Assembly: GCF_004803755.1 (NCBI RefSeq)
Contig: NZ_CP032311.1
Coordinates: forward strand, 5,234,001 to 5,298,000
Reading direction: 5' to 3'
Length of the DNA: 64,000 nt
Source: Pseudomonas sp. DG56-2
GTDB lineage: Bacteria; Pseudomonadota; Gammaproteobacteria; Pseudomonadales; Pseudomonadaceae
Both the position numbers and the translations under genes were made by a program. This document shows positions 45,253 to 55,270 of the stretch, in pieces. Position 1 is the first letter of the stretch. Every line of letters begins with the position of its first letter. A model generated the notes under the pieces. The model did no database searches. It had not been told where the DNA came from and worked only from the letters and a program-made list of their open reading frames with translations.

Positions 45253-47160
45253 TTATCGACCGCGCAGGAACAGTTTGTCCAGATCGTCCAGGCCCATTTG
45301 GGTCCAGGTCGGTCGGCCATGGTTGCACTGGCCGCTGCGCTCGGTATTTTCCATATCGCGCAGCAGTCCGTTCATTTCTGCCACGGCCAAGCGCCGGTTG
45401 GCGCGAATGGCGCCGTGGCAGGCCATTGTCCCAAGCAATTCGTTCAGGTGCGCCTGGATACGGTCGCTGGTACCGTACTCCATCAGATCGGCCAGAACAT
45501 CCTGGACCAGACGGTTGGCCTCAGCCTGCTTGAGCAGGGCTGGAATCTGGCGGATGGCAAGGGTTTCCGGGCCCAGGCGCTGCAACTCGAAGCCCAGGCG
45601 CCGGAACCACTCGGCGTGCTCTTCTGCGCAATCGGCCTCACGCTGGCTTAGCGCCAGCGATTCCGGTACCAACAGCGGCTGGCCACTCAGCCCTTCGCTG
45701 GCCATGGCCACCTTGAGACGTTCGTACATGATGCGCTCATGGGCGGCGTGCATGTCTACCAGCACCAGACCCACGGCGTTCTCGGCAAGAATATAAATAC
45801 CCTTGAGCTGCGCCAGGGCATAGCCCAATGGCGGCACATCACCCTGGCTTTCCGGCAGCGCGGTCGGGACTGCCTCGCCCAGTGGTGAAAAGAACTCACG
45901 ATAGACACTCTGCGCCTCGGCAGCCGGCACAGCCTGGCCCGGACGCGGTGTGTACTGGTATTGGTAACCGCCACCAGCGCCGCTGCCATTGCCGGCACCA
46001 AGGTTACGCATACCCGGCTCGGACGCTGGTTGCTCGAGCAGATTCGCGGCAAGGCGCATCTCACCCTGAGGGCCGAACTCGCCCGCCTGGACGCCACTGG
46101 GGCGAACAATCTCGGTCGTCGCAGCAGGGGCGGCCAACTGATCTTCGGGTCGCACGTCGGCCAGAGCGCGGTGCAGGGTGCCATAAAGGAAGTCATGGAC
46201 CATGCGCCCATCACGGAAGCGTACTTCATGCTTGGTCGGGTGGACGTTGACGTCGACACCGGTGGGGTCGACTTCCAGGAACAGCACGAAAGTCGGGTGA
46301 CGGCCATTGAACAAAACATCGCGATAGGCCTGGCGTACCGCGTGCGCAACCAGTTTATCGCGCACGGCGCGGCCGTTGACGAAGAAATATTGCAAGTCGG
46401 CCTGACTGCGCGAGAAAGTCGGCAATCCGACCCAACCCCACAAGTGCAAACCGTTACGCTCGATTTCGATCGGCAAGGCCTGTTCGAGAAAGCCCGGGCC
46501 GCAGATCGCCGCCACACGCCGGGCACGGGCGGTATCGTCGAGGGCTTCATGCAGGCTGAGAATGGATTTGCCATTATGACGCAGGTGGAAAGCCACGTCG
46601 AAACGCGCCAACGCCAGACGCCGGATCACCTCCTGCAGATGATCGAACTCGGTCTTCTCGGTTTTCAGGAACTTGCGTCGAGCCGGGGTATTGAAGAACA
46701 GGTCACGCACTTCTACCGAGGTACCCACCGGGTGTGCAGCTGGCTGCACCCGCGGGGCCATGTCGCGGCCTTCGGTTTCCACTTGCCAGGCCTGGTCAGC
46801 GTTCCGGGTGCGCGAAGTCAGGGTCAGGCGTGCGACCGAACTGATCGAGGCCAACGCTTCACCACGAAAGCCCAGGCTCATGACCCGCTCCAGGTCTTCG
46901 AGATCGCGGATCTTGCTGGTGGCGTGACGCGCCAACGCCAGTGGCAGGTCATCGGCCGCAATGCCGCGACCGTCGTCACGCACCCGCAACAGCTTGACCC
47001 CGCCCTGTTCGACCTCCACGTCAATGCGTCGGGCGCCGGAGTCCAGGCTGTTTTCCAGTAATTCCTTGATCACCGACGCCGGCCGTTCGACAACCTCACC
47101 GGCGGCGATCTGGTTGGCCAGCCGCGGGCTGAGCAGCTCGATCCGTGCACTCTCGGTCAT
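45253..47160 (-). CDS. mutL: DNA mismatch repair protein MutL
   Basis: A 635-residue GHKL ATPase. The N-terminal ATP site shows [26 protein letters not shown] (about 17-42), DDGRGI and [13 protein letters not shown] (about 95-107). The C-terminal dimerisation domain carries [12 protein letters not shown] (about 450-461), the endonuclease metal-binding motif D[QM]HAxxExxxxE found in MutL proteins from organisms without MutH. It coordinates mismatch recognition and strand incision. It overlaps amiB by 4 nt and precedes miaA. Confidence 0.97.
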   Translation of the reverse strand: MTESARIELLSPRLANQIAAGEVVERPASVIKELLENSLDSGARRIDVEVEQGGVKLLRVRDDGRGIAADDLPLALARHATSKIRDLEDLERVMSLGFRGEALASISSVARLTLTSRTRNADQAWQVETEGRDMAPRVQPAAHPVGTSVEVRDLFFNTPARRKFLKTEKTEFDHLQEVIRRLALARFDVAFHLRHNGKSILSLHEALDDTARARRVAAICGPGFLEQALPIEIERNGLHLWGWVGLPTFSRSQADLQYFFVNGRAVRDKLVAHAVRQAYRDVLFNGRHPTFVLFLEVDPTGVDVNVHPTKHEVRFRDGRMVHDFLYGTLHRALADVRPEDQLAAPAATTEIVRPSGVQAGEFGPQGEMRLAANLLEQPASEPGMRNLGAGNGSGAGGGYQYQYTPRPGQAVPAAEAQSVYREFFSPLGEAVPTALPESQGDVPPLGYALAQLKGIYILAENAVGLVLVDMHAAHERIMYERLKVAMASEGLSGQPLLVPESLALSQREADCAEEHAEWFRRLGFELQRLGPETLAIRQIPALLKQAEANRLVQDVLADLMEYGTSDRIQAHLNELLGTMACHGAIRANRRLAVAEMNGLLRDMENTERSGQCNHGRPTWTQMGLDDLDKLFLRGR

Positions 47161-48581
47161 TGCTGGGACGCCAGGGCAGTAGTCGGAATATTCAGACTCT
47201 GGCCTACCTTCAGCTCATCGGTCTTGAGGTTGTTGGCCGAGCGCAGGCTGGCAACATTGACCTGATAACGAACCGCGATCATCGCCAACGTCTCACCCGG
47301 GCGCACGCTATGTTCACGTGGGCCCTGGGCGATCTTGCCGCTGTCACGCAAGAAGGCAATGTAAGTGCCTGGCGGCGGATTCTGCTGGAAGAACTGTCGA
47401 ACACCGCTGTGAATCGAACGTGCCAGCGATTGCTGATGGCTCGCAGTGGCCAGCTTTGCCGCCTCGTTGGCGTTGGAGATGAAGCCGGTTTCCACCAGGA
47501 TCGACGGGATATCAGGCGACTTGAGCACCATAAAGCCCGCTTGCTCTACCCGACGCTTGTGCAGCGGGGTTATCCGCCCCATGTTGCCCAGCACTTTCTG
47601 GCCAACGTTGAGGCTCGAGCTGAGCGATGCTGTCATCGACAGATCGAGCAGTACGCCAGCAAGCATGCGGTCCTTGTCATCGAGGCTGACGTTACCAGCC
47701 CCCCCAATCAGGTCGGAACGGTTTTCACTGTCCGCCAGCCAGCGCGCAGTTTCAGATGTGGCACCGCGATCGGACAGGGCAAATACCGAAGCGCCAAAGG
47801 CGGCCTTGGATGGTGCAGCGTCAGCGTGAATCGAGATAAACAGGTCGGCACCTTTCTTGCGCGCGATCTCGGTACGTTTGCGCAGCGGAATGAAGTAGTC
47901 GCCAGTACGCGTCAGCTCAGCACGGAAACCTTTCTCGCGGTTGATCTGGCGCTGCAACTCTTTGGCAATCGACAGCACGATATCTTTTTCATGCTGGCCC
48001 CTGGAGCCAGAAGCCCCCGGGTCTTCACCACCATGACCAGCATCGATGGCAATAACGATGTCACGCTTGCCACTGGGCACTGGGGTCAACTTTATTGCCG
48101 GCTGCGCAGGCGTCACGGGTACCGCCGGCGTGGTTGCAACCGGAGGCGTTGGCGGCGGCGAAACCGCGTCGGCAGCCTGGTCGTAGAGGTCCACTACCAA
48201 ACGATTGCCATACTGGGCGTTGGGCGCCAGGGTAAAGCTCTTGGGGGTGACCGACTTGCGCAGATCGATGACTACACGCAGGTCGGTAGGTGTGCGCTGG
48301 GCGGAGCGCACACTGGTGATCGGGGTATTGGCGGTCGATGCCGTCAACGGCGCAGCCAACGTCGCGCCATTAATGTCGATGACCAGACGATCGGGGGCGG
48401 TCAGAGTAAATACACTGTGCTGAACGGGACCCGAAAGGTCGAATACCAGCCGTGTGTTATCCGGCGCACGCCATAGACGCATACTTTTGACTTGCGTGGC
48501 GGCCAGAGCCTCAACGGTTACCGCCGTAAGCAGCAATCCTACGACTGCAACCAGTGCGCGAATGCGCATACCTATCCCCAT
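47157..48581 (-). CDS. amiB: N-acetylmuramoyl-L-alanine amidase AmiB
   Basis: A 474-residue periplasmic cell-separation amidase. A signal peptide is followed by an AMIN domain (about 30-135; [15 protein letters not shown]), a Pro-rich linker, and the zinc amidase_3 domain (about 175-400) with [19 protein letters not shown], a Glu in LVETGFISN and [10 protein letters not shown]-terminal LysM repeat ([19 protein letters not shown] to GQSLNIP) binds peptidoglycan. It cleaves the stem peptide from MurNAc at the septum. Two ATGs are possible (48581 and 48569); the second has ggggat 5 nt upstream. It lies between tsaE and mutL. Confidence 0.95.
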   Translation of the reverse strand: MGIGMRIRALVAVVGLLLTAVTVEALAATQVKSMRLWRAPDNTRLVFDLSGPVQHSVFTLTAPDRLVIDINGATLAAPLTASTANTPITSVRSAQRTPTDLRVVIDLRKSVTPKSFTLAPNAQYGNRLVVDLYDQAADAVSPPPTPPVATTPAVPVTPAQPAIKLTPVPSGKRDIVIAIDAGHGGEDPGASGSRGQHEKDIVLSIAKELQRQINREKGFRAELTRTGDYFIPLRKRTEIARKKGADLFISIHADAAPSKAAFGASVFALSDRGATSETARWLADSENRSDLIGGAGNVSLDDKDRMLAGVLLDLSMTASLSSSLNVGQKVLGNMGRITPLHKRRVEQAGFMVLKSPDIPSILVETGFISNANEAAKLATASHQQSLARSIHSGVRQFFQQNPPPGTYIAFLRDSGKIAQGPREHSVRPGETLAMIAVRYQVNVASLRSANNLKTDELKVGQSLNIPTTALASQQ

Positions 48582-48584
48582 TTT

Positions 48585-49055
48585 CTATTTGAATTCCAAG
48601 GCCAGAGCGGCACACCAGGCTTCGCCACGTGCCCCCTGTGGCGACAGGTCAAGCGAACGACCGTTCGCTTGGGGGCTTATGGTAATGGTCAGGTCGGGCT
48701 TTGGCAAAACACCTGCCCCTTTTTGGGGCCATTCAAACAGGCACAACGCATCATCTTCGAAATAATCACGAATCCCGAGGAACTCCAGCTCTTCTGGATC
48801 GACAAGGCGATAGAGGTCGAAGTGAAAAGCGCGGACGTCGCCAATTTCATAAGGTTCAACCACGGTGAAGGTAGGGCTTTTAACTGCGCCCTGATGCCCC
48901 AGGCCACGAATGATGCCTCGCGACAGGGTGGTTTTACCCGCGCCCAGGTCCCCTTCAAGAAAAATTACGCCGTGACCTTTGGTCACCTCGGCAATACGCC
49001 CACCGAATCGGACCATAGCCTCTTCGTCGGCCAAAAACAGGGTTACACCTGACAC
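48585..49055 (-). CDS. tsaE: tRNA threonylcarbamoyladenosine biosynthesis ATPase TsaE
   Basis: A 156-residue P-loop protein. FLEGDLGAGKTTLSRGIIRGLGHQGAVKSPTFTVVEPYE (about 32-70) contains Walker A and the TsaE signature; HFDLYRL (about 78-84) is also conserved. It works with TsaB and TsaD to install t6A37 on ANN-decoding tRNAs. Its start overlaps the nnrD 3' end by 13 nt and amiB follows closely, the conserved nnrD-tsaE-amiB-mutL-miaA-hfq order. Confidence 0.97.
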   Translation of the reverse strand: MSGVTLFLADEEAMVRFGGRIAEVTKGHGVIFLEGDLGAGKTTLSRGIIRGLGHQGAVKSPTFTVVEPYEIGDVRAFHFDLYRLVDPEELEFLGIRDYFEDDALCLFEWPQKGAGVLPKPDLTITISPQANGRSLDLSPQGARGEAWCAALALEFK

Positions 49056-49903
49056 GCTGAATGCTCCTCCAATAAATGACGAATTGCCGGAACCAGATCA
49101 CTGGCCGCCAGCCCACGGCCTTGCGCACCCAATCGCTCGCCGGCACAGGCATGTAGCCAGACACCCAGACAAGCGGCATCCCAACTGGACATGCCTTGAG
49201 CCAAAAGCGCGCCAAGTACACCGCTTAGCACATCGCCCAGCCCCGCTCCGGCCATCGCCGGATGCCCGCGTTCGCACAGGGCAAGCTGACCTGCAGGGTC
49301 GGCTACCAGGGTGCCTGCGCCCTTGAGCACACATACGACCGCATATTTGCGCGCCAGTTTGCGCGCCGCACCTGGGCGATCTGCCTGCACGGCCTCGGTG
49401 GAAATCCCCAGGAGACGCGCCGCTTCTCCGGGATGCGGAGTGATGATCGAGCCCGACGCCAACGCCAGTGGCGCTCTGGCAAGCAAGTTCAAGGCATCGG
49501 CGTCCCACACCTGTGGGCTGTCGGCACTGTTCACCGCCGATAGTAAACTACGCCCCCAGGCAGCCTGACCGAGCCCAGGCCCGACCACCAATACCGAAGC
49601 GCGCTCAATTATTCCCATCAACTGATTGGCCGAACGCACCCCCATGCACATCACTTCGGGGAGCCGCGCCAGCGCTGCCGGCACCTGTTCGCTGCGCGTC
49701 GCCAGGGAAACCAGCCCGGCACCACAGCGCAATGCAGCCTCGGCGCTGAGCAGCACAGCCCCTCCGGTACCGCGATCACCACCAACGACCAGCACATGGC
49801 CGAAGTCACCTTTTTGCGCCGCAAGCTGGCGTGGTGCCAGTGGTGCAAGAACAACACTGGTGAGGATAAACGGCTGGTTTGCAGGATGTTTGGTCTGAGG
49901 CAT
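49043..49903 (-). CDS. nnrD: ADP-dependent NAD(P)H-hydrate dehydratase
   Basis: A 286-residue ribokinase-fold protein of the YjeF C-terminal type. It repairs hydrated NAD(P)H. GHVLVVGGDRGTGGAVLLSAEAALRCGAGLVSLAT (about 35-69) and GHPAMAGAGLGDVLSGVLGALLAQG (about 215-239) are the family motifs; ITPHPGEAARLLG (about 160-172) lines the active site. Unlike E. coli YjeF, no epimerase domain is fused, and no separate epimerase gene is present in the window. It is divergent from queG with 63 bp between. Confidence 0.94.
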   Translation of the reverse strand: MPQTKHPANQPFILTSVVLAPLAPRQLAAQKGDFGHVLVVGGDRGTGGAVLLSAEAALRCGAGLVSLATRSEQVPAALARLPEVMCMGVRSANQLMGIIERASVLVVGPGLGQAAWGRSLLSAVNSADSPQVWDADALNLLARAPLALASGSIITPHPGEAARLLGISTEAVQADRPGAARKLARKYAVVCVLKGAGTLVADPAGQLALCERGHPAMAGAGLGDVLSGVLGALLAQGMSSWDAACLGVWLHACAGERLGAQGRGLAASDLVPAIRHLLEEHSACQV

Positions 49904-49966
49904 GGGTCAAAGGCTCCGATGTCTGGCAGAATTATACGCACCTGAGTCTGCCTTGCCTTATTTCCC

Positions 49967-51046
49967 ATGTCTTCTGTCATCCCCGATCTTCCAGCGTTGG
50001 CCCAATCAATCAAGGATTGGGGCAAAGAACTCGGCTTTGCCCATGTTGGCATCGCCGGGGTGGATCTGGCTGAGCATGAACAACACCTGGAACGCTGGCT
50101 GCAAGCGGGCTATCACGGGGAAATGGACTACATGGGTGCTCACGGCAGCAAGCGCTCCCACCCCGACCAGTTGGTCCCCGGCACCCTGCGCGTGGTGTCA
50201 CTGCGCATGGACTATCTGCCCGGTGACACGCGCATGGCCCAGCAACTGGCCAATCCCGAAAAAGCCTACATCTCTCGCTATGCGCTGGGTCGCGACTACC
50301 ACAAGCTGATCCGCAAGCGTGTCCAGCACCTGGCCGAGCGTATCCAGAAAGAAATCGGCCCGTTCGGCTTTCGTGCCTTCGTCGACAGCGCTCCCGTGCT
50401 GGAGAAAGCCATTGCCGAACAAGCGGGCCTGGGCTGGATCGGCAAGAATACTCTGCTGCTCAACCGCAAGGCGGGTAGCTACTTCTTTCTAAGCGAACTG
50501 TTTGTCGATCTGCCGCTGCCGGTAGATCCCCCGCAAGCCAGCGAACACTGCGGGCGCTGCAGTGCGTGCCTGGACATCTGTCCCACCAATGCCTTTGTCG
50601 GCCCCTACGTACTCGACGCCAGACGCTGTATCTCGTACCTGACCATCGAGCTGAAAAACGCCATCCCCGAAGAGCTGCGCGCGCTGATAGGCAACCGCGT
50701 GTTCGGTTGCGACGACTGCCAGATTGTCTGCCCATGGAACCGCTTTGCCCGCCCCACCGGCGAAACCGACTTCAAGCCCCGGCATAACCTCGACAGCGCC
50801 GACCTGGCCGAACTGTTCATGTGGGACGAGAAAACCTTCCTCGACAGTACCGAAGGCTCGCCACTGCGCCGCGCCGGATATGAGCGTTGGCTACGCAACC
50901 TGGCCGTAGGCCTTGGTAACGCCCCGTCGACCATCCAAGTGCTGGAAGCGCTGAAGGCACGCCAGCACTACCCTTCGGAACTGGTACGCGAACACGTCAA
51001 GTGGGCCCTGGATCAACACACTAAAAAAGCCGCCGCCAACACCTGA
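49967..51046 (+). CDS. queG: Epoxyqueuosine reductase QueG
   Basis: A 359-residue cobalamin- and [4Fe-4S]-dependent enzyme for the last step of queuosine synthesis in tRNA. The N-terminal part has LGFAHVGIAGVDLAEHEQHLERWLQAGYHGEMDYM and FVDSAPVLEKAIAEQAGLGWIGKNTLLLN (about 128-156). Two ferredoxin-type clusters are given by CGRCSACLDICPTNAF (about 190-205) and CDDCQIVCPWN (about 247-257). The C-terminus is a HEAT-like helical region. The start at 49967 lies 63 bp from the divergent nnrD gene. Confidence 0.96.
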   Translation: MSSVIPDLPALAQSIKDWGKELGFAHVGIAGVDLAEHEQHLERWLQAGYHGEMDYMGAHGSKRSHPDQLVPGTLRVVSLRMDYLPGDTRMAQQLANPEKAYISRYALGRDYHKLIRKRVQHLAERIQKEIGPFGFRAFVDSAPVLEKAIAEQAGLGWIGKNTLLLNRKAGSYFFLSELFVDLPLPVDPPQASEHCGRCSACLDICPTNAFVGPYVLDARRCISYLTIELKNAIPEELRALIGNRVFGCDDCQIVCPWNRFARPTGETDFKPRHNLDSADLAELFMWDEKTFLDSTEGSPLRRAGYERWLRNLAVGLGNAPSTIQVLEALKARQHYPSELVREHVKWALDQHTKKAAANT

Positions 51047-51058
51047 AGCTTATGACTT

Positions 51059-51670
51059 TCAGTGCTCATCGTTGTAGTGAAACTTGGGCATTTCCCAGTG
51101 AAAGCGGATCGCCAACAGGCGCAGCAACAGACCGCCGAACAAGGTCAGCAGGATGGCTTGTTCCCCTGGCATGTTGAAATGCACGCACCCCAGGTAAAAC
51201 CAGGCCGCGGCGAACGAAACACTCGCATACAGTTCGCGCCGAAAGATCAGCGGAATATCGTTACAGAAAATGTCTCGAAGGATCCCGCCGAACACACCGG
51301 TGATCACGCCGCTGATCGATGCCACCAGCATGCCCTGCCCCATCTCCAGTGCCGTCATGCAACCAATCAGGGTGAAGGCGACCAGGCCCAAGGCATCGAG
51401 CACCAAAAACAAAGAACGCAAATGGCGCATCAGCGGCGCGATGAAGATAGTCATCAGTGCAGCGAAGCTGGTCAGCACCAGGTATTCCGGATGCTTGACC
51501 CAGGTCAGCGGGTAATGCCCCAGCAGCACATCGCGCACCGAGCCACCACCCAGCGCGGTAACGCAGGCGATCAGCACCACACCAAACCAGTCCATCCCGC
51601 GGCGCCCGGCCGACAGCGCGCCGGTCATCGCTTCAGCGGTGATTGCAATGAGGTAGAGCATCAACAACAT
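51059..51670 (-). CDS. TRIC-like (YadS/UPF0126) inner-membrane channel protein
   Basis: A 203-residue protein with about seven hydrophobic segments in two inverted halves. The duplicated glycine motif GGGSVRDVLLG (about 41-51) and GGILRDIF (about 128-135) marks prokaryotic trimeric intracellular cation channel homologues. Some family members have been linked to glycine or cation transport; substrate here is unknown. It is convergent with queG, with 12 bp between stops. Confidence 0.88.
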   Translation of the reverse strand: MLLMLYLIAITAEAMTGALSAGRRGMDWFGVVLIACVTALGGGSVRDVLLGHYPLTWVKHPEYLVLTSFAALMTIFIAPLMRHLRSLFLVLDALGLVAFTLIGCMTALEMGQGMLVASISGVITGVFGGILRDIFCNDIPLIFRRELYASVSFAAAWFYLGCVHFNMPGEQAILLTLFGGLLLRLLAIRFHWEMPKFHYNDEH

Positions 51671-51732
51671 GGCGCAGATCCGTGCAATGGGGCGCGCAGT
51701 CTAACCAGTTGCTTCAGGCACCAACAGGGGGC

Positions 51733-51763
51733 GCCGCACGGATTGTCTGTACAACCGTGCGGC
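51733..51763 (-). terminator. Hairpin after orn
   Basis: gccgcacgg (51733-51741) pairs with ccgtgcggc (51755-51763), with an inner ttgt/acaa extension. It begins 7 bp after the orn stop. No T-run follows. Confidence 0.55.
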
Positions 51764-51770
51764 AACGCGA

Positions 51771-52313
51771 TCAGAACTTGATGAAATGCTCGCGGTAGTG
51801 ACGAAGTTCGTTGATCGATTCACGAATGTCGTCCAGCGCCAGGTGGGTACCCCCTTTCTTGAAGCTGTCGCGCACTTCAGGGGCCCAGCGTGCAGCCAGC
51901 TCCTTGAGCGTGGACACGTCGAGATTGCGGTAATGGAAGTAATTCTCCAGGCCACGCATGTGACGGTAGAGGAAGCGGCGATCCTGACAGATGCTGTTGC
52001 CGCAGATCGGCGACTTGCCTTTTGGCACCCACTGCTCAAGGAAGGCGATGGTTTGAGCCTCGGCCTCGGCCATACTGACCTTGCTGTCCTTGACTCGCTG
52101 AGTCAGACCGGAGCCGCCGTGAGTACGAGTGTTCCACTCGTCCATGCGCGCCAGCACCTCGTCACTGTGGTGAATGGCAATCACCGGACCTTCGGCCAAC
52201 GTGTTGAGTTCGCTGTCGGTTACGATGGTGGCCATTTCAATAATGACATCGTGGTCTGGATCCAGACCGGTCATTTCCAGGTCGATCCAGATCAGGTTCT
52301 GTGGGTTCTGCAT
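51771..52313 (-). CDS. orn: Oligoribonuclease
   Basis: A 180-residue DEDDh exonuclease that degrades 2-5-nt RNAs, including the pGpG left from c-di-GMP breakdown. Motif I is [20 protein letters not shown] (about 9-28), motif II includes [11 protein letters not shown] (about 106-116) and motif [14 protein letters not shown] (about 157-167), with the catalytic His. It is full length. It is divergent from rsgA across 91 bp, a conserved pairing in gammaproteobacteria. Confidence 0.97.
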   Translation of the reverse strand: MQNPQNLIWIDLEMTGLDPDHDVIIEMATIVTDSELNTLAEGPVIAIHHSDEVLARMDEWNTRTHGGSGLTQRVKDSKVSMAEAEAQTIAFLEQWVPKGKSPICGNSICQDRRFLYRHMRGLENYFHYRNLDVSTLKELAARWAPEVRDSFKKGGTHLALDDIRESINELRHYREHFIKF

Positions 52314-52404
52314 GATTCTGCTCCTCGGTAGGTGCGCAGTTTAGCCTAGTGGAGCGTGCTAAACTCCACGCCGTTTAATAATGCTTGCCGAACACGGAAC
52401 CTTC

Positions 52405-53436
52405 ATGGCCAAACGCCAGCTCAATCGCCGCCAGAACTGGCGGATCGAAAAAATCCAGGGTGAACGCGCTGCCCGCGCCGCCAAACGCGAACAACTGACC
52501 CTGCAGGAGCTCGAAGGCGGCGACCTGGGTCCGGAACAGCTCGGTCTGGTGATTGCTCACTTTGGCGTGCAGGTCGAGGTCGAAGCACAAGACGGCGAAG
52601 ATGCAGGCCAGGTGTTTCGCTGCCACTTGCGCGCCAACCTGCCAGCACTGGTTACTGGTGATCGGGTTGTCTGGCGGGCCGGAAACCAAGGCATCGGCGT
52701 AATCGTTGCGCAAATGCCACGCAACACCGAGCTGTGCCGCCCTGACAGCCGTGGCCAGCTCAAGCCTGTGGCAGCCAACGTCGACCTGATCGTGATTGTC
52801 TTCGCCCCTGCGCCGGAGCCGCACGCCAATTTGATCGACCGCTATCTGGTCGCCGCCGAGCATGCTGGCATTCACCCCCTGCTGTTGCTGAACAAGGCCG
52901 ACCTGATCGACGCGCAGAACGCTCCAGCGCTTAACGCCTTGTTGGCGGTGTACCGGCAACTGGGCTACCCGCTCCTGGAAGTGTCGGCCCATCATGGCGA
53001 CGGAATGCAGCAATTGCAGGCTCGCCTGGATGGTCATATCAGCGTCTTCGTGGGGCAGTCCGGGGTTGGTAAGTCTTCGCTGGTCAACAGCTTGCTGCCT
53101 GACGTGCAAACCCGGGTTGGCGACCTGTCAGAGTGGTCCGGGCAAGGCACGCACACCACCACCACCGCGCGGCTATACCACTTCCCGGGAGGTGGCGAGC
53201 TGATCGACTCCCCGGGTATTCGCGAGTTTGGTCTGGGGCACGTAAGCCGCGCCGATGTCGAAGCCGGCTTCATCGAGTTCAACGACCTGCTCGGCACCTG
53301 CCGTTTTCGCGACTGCAAACATGATCGCGAACCGGGCTGCGCGTTGCTCAAAGCCCTGGAAGATGGCCGCGTGCAGCAGCAGCGGATGAACAGCTACCGC
53401 TCGATCATCGCCAGCTTGCCGCAAGATAGCTATTGA
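52405..53436 (+). CDS. rsgA: Small-ribosomal-subunit biogenesis GTPase RsgA
   Basis: A 343-residue circularly permuted GTPase that checks late 30S maturation. Order is permuted as expected: OB-fold first (about 60-110), G4 NKADL (about 168), G1 [14 protein letters not shown] (about 213-226), G3 DSPGIRE (about 262), then the zinc-binding Cys/His cluster [14 protein letters not shown] (about 292-305). The basic N-terminus starts [18 protein letters not shown], the standard RsgA start, so ATG 52405 is used rather than 52381. A hairpin follows the stop. Confidence 0.96.
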   Translation: MAKRQLNRRQNWRIEKIQGERAARAAKREQLTLQELEGGDLGPEQLGLVIAHFGVQVEVEAQDGEDAGQVFRCHLRANLPALVTGDRVVWRAGNQGIGVIVAQMPRNTELCRPDSRGQLKPVAANVDLIVIVFAPAPEPHANLIDRYLVAAEHAGIHPLLLLNKADLIDAQNAPALNALLAVYRQLGYPLLEVSAHHGDGMQQLQARLDGHISVFVGQSGVGKSSLVNSLLPDVQTRVGDLSEWSGQGTHTTTTARLYHFPGGGELIDSPGIREFGLGHVSRADVEAGFIEFNDLLGTCRFRDCKHDREPGCALLKALEDGRVQQQRMNSYRSIIASLPQDSY

Positions 53437-53443
53437 GTGAACC

Positions 53444-53468
53444 GGTGAGGCTCGCAAGGAGCCTCACC
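53444..53468 (+). terminator. Hairpin after rsgA
   Basis: ggtgaggctc (53444-53453), a 5-nt loop and gagcctcacc (53459-53468) form a perfect 10-bp stem 7 bp after the stop. No T-run. The next 168 bp up to 53636 contain no recognised gene. Confidence 0.6.
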
Positions 53469-53636
53469 GCATTCCATGTAGGACTCACCTGCAGGAAAAT
53501 TTACCAAACAATGTAGGGCCATTCTTTATCGCTGGTCATACCTTGCCGCGACAAACTCTTTCATTGATTGTCGGCTTTCAGGTTCGCTTTCACCGGGTGA
53601 CCCAACTCCATGCTTTGAGCTTGAGAGGAAACGACA

Positions 53637-53699
53637 ATGATAAATCCAACCTTGACCAGCAACACCTTCACCCCCTGTGTACCAGGAGGACAGAACTGA
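53637..53699 (+). CDS. Possible 20-codon ORF coupled to the TIR-like gene
   Basis: An ATG at 53637 with gagagga 6-8 nt upstream opens 20 codons (MINPTLTSNTFTPCVPGGQN). Its TGA overlaps the ATG of the TIR-like gene by 1 nt (tgatg). This arrangement suggests a translated leader that couples or gates translation of the next gene. The strong aggagg of the TIR-like gene lies inside it. It could be chance; the peptide itself shows no known motif. Confidence 0.4.
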   Translation: MINPTLTSNTFTPCVPGGQN

Positions 53700-54181
53700 T
53701 GCCTGTGGTTATCAGCTATCGCCACCAGGAGCGCCTTGATGCCTTCATTATCAATGAACGCCTGAAGCTTGAAGGCATTGCCACCCAACTGGACCTCTAC
53801 GACGGCGAAACCGGTATGACTGCCGATGACGTCAGCGGTCAGGTCTGCAGCAACATCAGTGGCTGTACTCACCTGATCAGCGTCCTCTCCCCGGAAACCA
53901 TCGACTGTTGGTGGGTACCCTTCCAATTAGGCGCCGCCACCCTCGGCAATCGTCGCATCGCCCTGTACCAATGCGCACACTGCGCGCTGCCTGGATTTCT
54001 GGAGAAGTGGCCCATCATGAGCCTGCGCGAACACATCGATCTGTTCGTGCTCGCCTACCACGACGAACAGACATTCCGCCGCTCTATTTGTAGTGAAGGT
54101 GCTCACGCCGACGCCACCAATCGACTGAATGCCGGCTTCTTCCACGCTGACCTCAAGGCCAAGATCCGCCGTGGCTTTTGA
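53699..54181 (+). CDS. Stand-alone TIR-like domain protein
   Basis: A 160-residue protein. Residues 3-120 follow the TIR layout: first strand VVISYRHQERLDAFIINERLKLEGIATQLDLYD (box 1-like ISYRH), then CTHLISVLSPETIDCWWVPFQLGAATLGNRRIALYQ, then ALPGFLEKWPIMSLREHIDLFV. In the bacterial TIR-like proteins I know with this WWVP[WF]E[IL]G block, the Glu is the NAD-hydrolysing residue; here it is Gln76. So NADase activity may be lost or altered. The C-terminal 40 residues are polar and basic (KAKIRRGF). aggagg lies 9 nt before the ATG. It is alone between rsgA and motB, convergent with motB, and appears an accessory gene. Family assignment is by eye. Confidence 0.65.
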   Translation: MPVVISYRHQERLDAFIINERLKLEGIATQLDLYDGETGMTADDVSGQVCSNISGCTHLISVLSPETIDCWWVPFQLGAATLGNRRIALYQCAHCALPGFLEKWPIMSLREHIDLFVLAYHDEQTFRRSICSEGAHADATNRLNAGFFHADLKAKIRRGF

Positions 54182-54198
54182 CTTTCGCCAGAAAGCAC

Positions 54199-54230
54199 AA
54201 CGCCCGTGAACATTGCTGTTGACGGGCGTT
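54199..54230. terminator. Bidirectional hairpin between the TIR-like gene and motB
   Basis: aacgcccgt (54199-54207) pairs with acgggcgtt (54222-54230), placed 17 bp after each stop codon. Confidence 0.65.
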
Positions 54231-54247
54231 GCAGGCAAAGGCTGGGA

Positions 54248-55267
54248 TTACTCCTTGCTCTCGTCCATCTTCAATACGCCATCCTCGAAGATGTTCAGCT
54301 TCTGACGCAGTTCACGTGGCTGCATGGGCTCGTCAACAGGCGCGGGGGCTGGCGAGGCCGGATTGGGTGCCGGGGCGTCGGCACCTGGCGCGGCCCCTTC
54401 TGGTGCACCGGGCTGCGGCTGCTCGCCCTCGATGGTGCGCTGGGCCTTTTTGGTCAGCACGATAATATCGATACGCCGATTGACCGGATTGAGCGGATTG
54501 GCCCGATCAAACAACGAAGACGAAGCATAACCAACCACGCGGGCAACCTGGGTATCCGGGTAGCCACCCGCAACCAGAGCACGACGCGCTGCGTTGGCAC
54601 GGTTGGCCGACAGCTCCCAGTTGCCGAAGTCTCCGGTGCCAGCGTACGGCTTGGCGTCGGTATGGCCACTGATACTGATCTTGTTCGGTACAGCCTTGAT
54701 GGTATCGGCCATCGCCAGAAGGATGTCTTCGAAATACGGCTGCAAGCGGGCACTACCGAGGTCGAACATTGGTCTGTTTTCAGCGTCCATGATCTGGATA
54801 CGCAGGCCATCCTGGGTAATCTCGAACAGAATCTGGTCCTTGAACTTCTGCAGTTCCGGGTTCTCGTCGACCTTGTTCTGCAACTCCTGCAAAAGCAGTT
54901 CGAGGCGCTCACGCTCAACCTGCTCGGCCATACTTTCGACCTTGTCCTGATCCAGTTGAATGCTGGTGTCCGGCGTCGGTTCGGATTTGACTTCAGGGTT
55001 GATGGTCTTTTCCGGGGCAAGCTCGGGCGAACCGCCCAGGTCAATAATGTAGGGCGTACCGCTTTCCGAAAAACCGATGGGGTCCTTGAAGTACCCGGCA
55101 ATGGCGATTTTCTGTTCCGGTGTGGCAGTGGACATCAACCAAAGCACCAGGAAGAGCGCCATCATCGCCGTAGCAAAGTCGGCGAAGGCGATCTTCCAGG
55201 CACCACCGTGGTGGCCGTCGCCAAAGCGCTTTACGCGCTTGACGATAATGGGCTGATTATTCTCCAT
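54248..55267 (-). CDS. motB: Flagellar motor protein MotB
   Basis: A 339-residue stator protein. A single membrane helix starts WKIAFADFATAMMALFLVLWLM (about 24-45) with the proton-binding Asp30. Residues about 150-275 form the OmpA-like peptidoglycan-binding domain (ISISGHTDAKPYAGTGDFGNWELSANRANAARRALV). The C-terminal tail is Pro/Ala-rich (about 285-320). With MotA it makes the proton channel that drives the flagellum. It starts 3 bp after the motA stop. Confidence 0.96.
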   Translation of the reverse strand: MENNQPIIVKRVKRFGDGHHGGAWKIAFADFATAMMALFLVLWLMSTATPEQKIAIAGYFKDPIGFSESGTPYIIDLGGSPELAPEKTINPEVKSEPTPDTSIQLDQDKVESMAEQVERERLELLLQELQNKVDENPELQKFKDQILFEITQDGLRIQIMDAENRPMFDLGSARLQPYFEDILLAMADTIKAVPNKISISGHTDAKPYAGTGDFGNWELSANRANAARRALVAGGYPDTQVARVVGYASSSLFDRANPLNPVNRRIDIIVLTKKAQRTIEGEQPQPGAPEGAAPGADAPAPNPASPAPAPVDEPMQPRELRQKLNIFEDGVLKMDESKE

Positions 55268-55270
55268 GAC

